This document shows positions 63,285-64,000 of a stretch of DNA of 64,000 nucleotides, piece after piece. The DNA is from Brachypterus glaber. Its lineage: Eukaryota > Arthropoda > Insecta > Coleoptera > Kateretidae. Each line of letters begins with the position of its first letter. Position 1 is the stretch's first letter. Made by a program: the position numbers and the translations under genes. The notes below the pieces were generated by a model that saw only the letters and a list, made by a program, of their open reading frames with translations, made no database searches and was not told where the DNA came from. The stretch is taken from positions 5,766,001 through 5,830,000 of the forward strand of contig OY294049.1 in assembly GCA_958510825.1 (NCBI GenBank), given 5' to 3'.

Positions 63285-63339
63285 CTATAAAAATAATAAA
63301 TGTTTATTTAATATTTAGATTTAATAAATAGTAATTTAT

Positions 63340-63428
63340 TATTCCATCAATCGATTTTCTAATCATCGTACAGAGTGATATTGGTAGACTGACAGTGTCG
63401 ATGATTAGAAAATAGATTGATGGAATAA
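63340..63428. repeat. 89 bp hairpin sharing a word with 50970
   Basis: ATTCCATCAATCGATTTTCT and the inverted copy flank a 40-base loop containing CATCGTACAGAGTGATATTG and GTAGACTGACAGTGTCG. The loop word recurs near 50973-51005. Confidence 0.65.
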
Positions 63429-64000
63429 TAAATTAATATTTTTGTAATTTTGTTTAAAATCAAAATTTTCTGTTCTTGTTAATAAATAGTAGTTTAAAGG
63501 ACGAATAAACACTGTTTTTCTATCTTGCGACTCTTATAAGCTCATAATCACAAGCATTTTGCGTGTTCTTATAGGCCCATAAGAGGTCTTTACTTGTTTT
63601 TCTGTTGAGTTGGCAACATACAAAAGCCTATCTCTTGACGTTTTGCGTGCAAATGTCAATGTCGATTTAAAGTTTAATTTTTTACAAAATTTTGTGTTTG
63701 GGTTATTTTTTACCGTGTTAAAATTGTGGACTGGTTAATTGCAGTGAAAAAAGAAGAGATGACTGTAAAATATATCAAAATATCATTTGTTCTTAGAATT
63801 TTAAACATAGTGCAAACAGTAATGCCAACCCAAAACAAAAATCCCTAAATCAGTCATCAATTTAAATTTTAGAGCAAAATAGAAAAAATTGTATAAAGCA
63901 CTCGTTTCATAACATGTTTTTAGAGCCGCAAGCGGCTCGTTTTCAAAACTTGTACTCGTGCGCTAAAAACGTATGTTATGAAACTAGTACCGTAATATAC

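Larger units (their letters stand above)
62600..64000. repeat. Direct repeats bracketing the domain I pore exon
   Basis: 62600-63057 and 63515-64000 are direct copies of about 450 bp (shared: GCGACTCTTATAAGCTCATA, TTGACGTTTTGCGTGCAAAT, GGACTGG then AATTGCAGTGAAAAAAGAAG). Differences are scattered, and the right copy has extra bases near 63930. Both end in ATGTTATGAAACTAGTAC..TAATATAC. The left copy ends about five bases from the exon donor. Confidence 0.8.

Noticed and set aside
61695..61904. 69-residue plus-strand frame as a gene
   Set aside because: No recognisable motif, start context or splice partner; chance open frame.
309..63284. Assignment to the para sodium channel
   Set aside because: Domain III pore has Glu (TFEGW) rather than Lys, and S4 of domain III begins [10 protein letters not shown], unlike para.

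Overview
This window is AT-rich, intron-dominated animal DNA, almost certainly from an insect. It is built around one large gene on the minus strand. The exons encode a four-domain voltage-gated cation channel of the DSC1 / BSC1 / Nav2 type (NaCP60E in Drosophila), not the classical sodium channel para. The pore-loop residues that can be read are Asp in domain I, Glu in domain II and Glu in domain III; para has Lys in domain III. The window covers the protein from the domain I pore (exon 63062-63284) to the end of domain III S6 (exon 309-500). Domain I S1-S5 lies upstream (right of 64000) and domain IV lies downstream (left of 1). Eighteen coding exons total about 3.4 kb; nearly everything else is intron. 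Large repeat-rich introns and an abundance of 'ACAGGGTG' fold-back elements suggest a beetle-like or similar large insect genome, but I cannot fix the species.

Layout: 309-4471 holds the domain III exons and the end of the II-III linker, with a LINE fragment filling one intron. 4472-13393 is a long intron of inverted-repeat elements. 13394-20271 holds most of domain II. 20272-31126 is an intron with a complete-ended 6.4 kb errantivirus-like (gypsy) LTR element at 22304-28743. 31127-31344 is domain II S1. 31345-37174 is an intron with a 2 kb inverted duplication of a transposase-like fragment. 37175-50292 holds four I-II linker exons separated by repeats. 52115-52249 is domain I S6. 52250-63061 is an intron containing a leucine-rich-repeat ORF on the opposite strand. 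63062-63284 is the domain I pore exon, bracketed by a direct repeat.

The LTR element has LTRs that look identical by eye, a TGTA target duplication and a tRNA-Ser type primer site, but it lacks almost all of reverse transcriptase, has a tandem duplication inside integrase, and carries frameshifts in pol and env. It must have moved using proteins supplied in trans.

The least expected observations are: (1) an intron (3433-4296) that consists almost entirely of a LINE fragment, with the flanking 7 bp duplication overlapping both splice sites; (2) many palindromic elements with different outer ends that share one internal core motif; (3) a nested LRR gene whose C-terminal cap is thrown out of frame at a TA microsatellite; and (4) an unresolved reading-phase break in the channel II-III linker. 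All exon borders were derived by hand from splice consensus, reading frame and family motifs.
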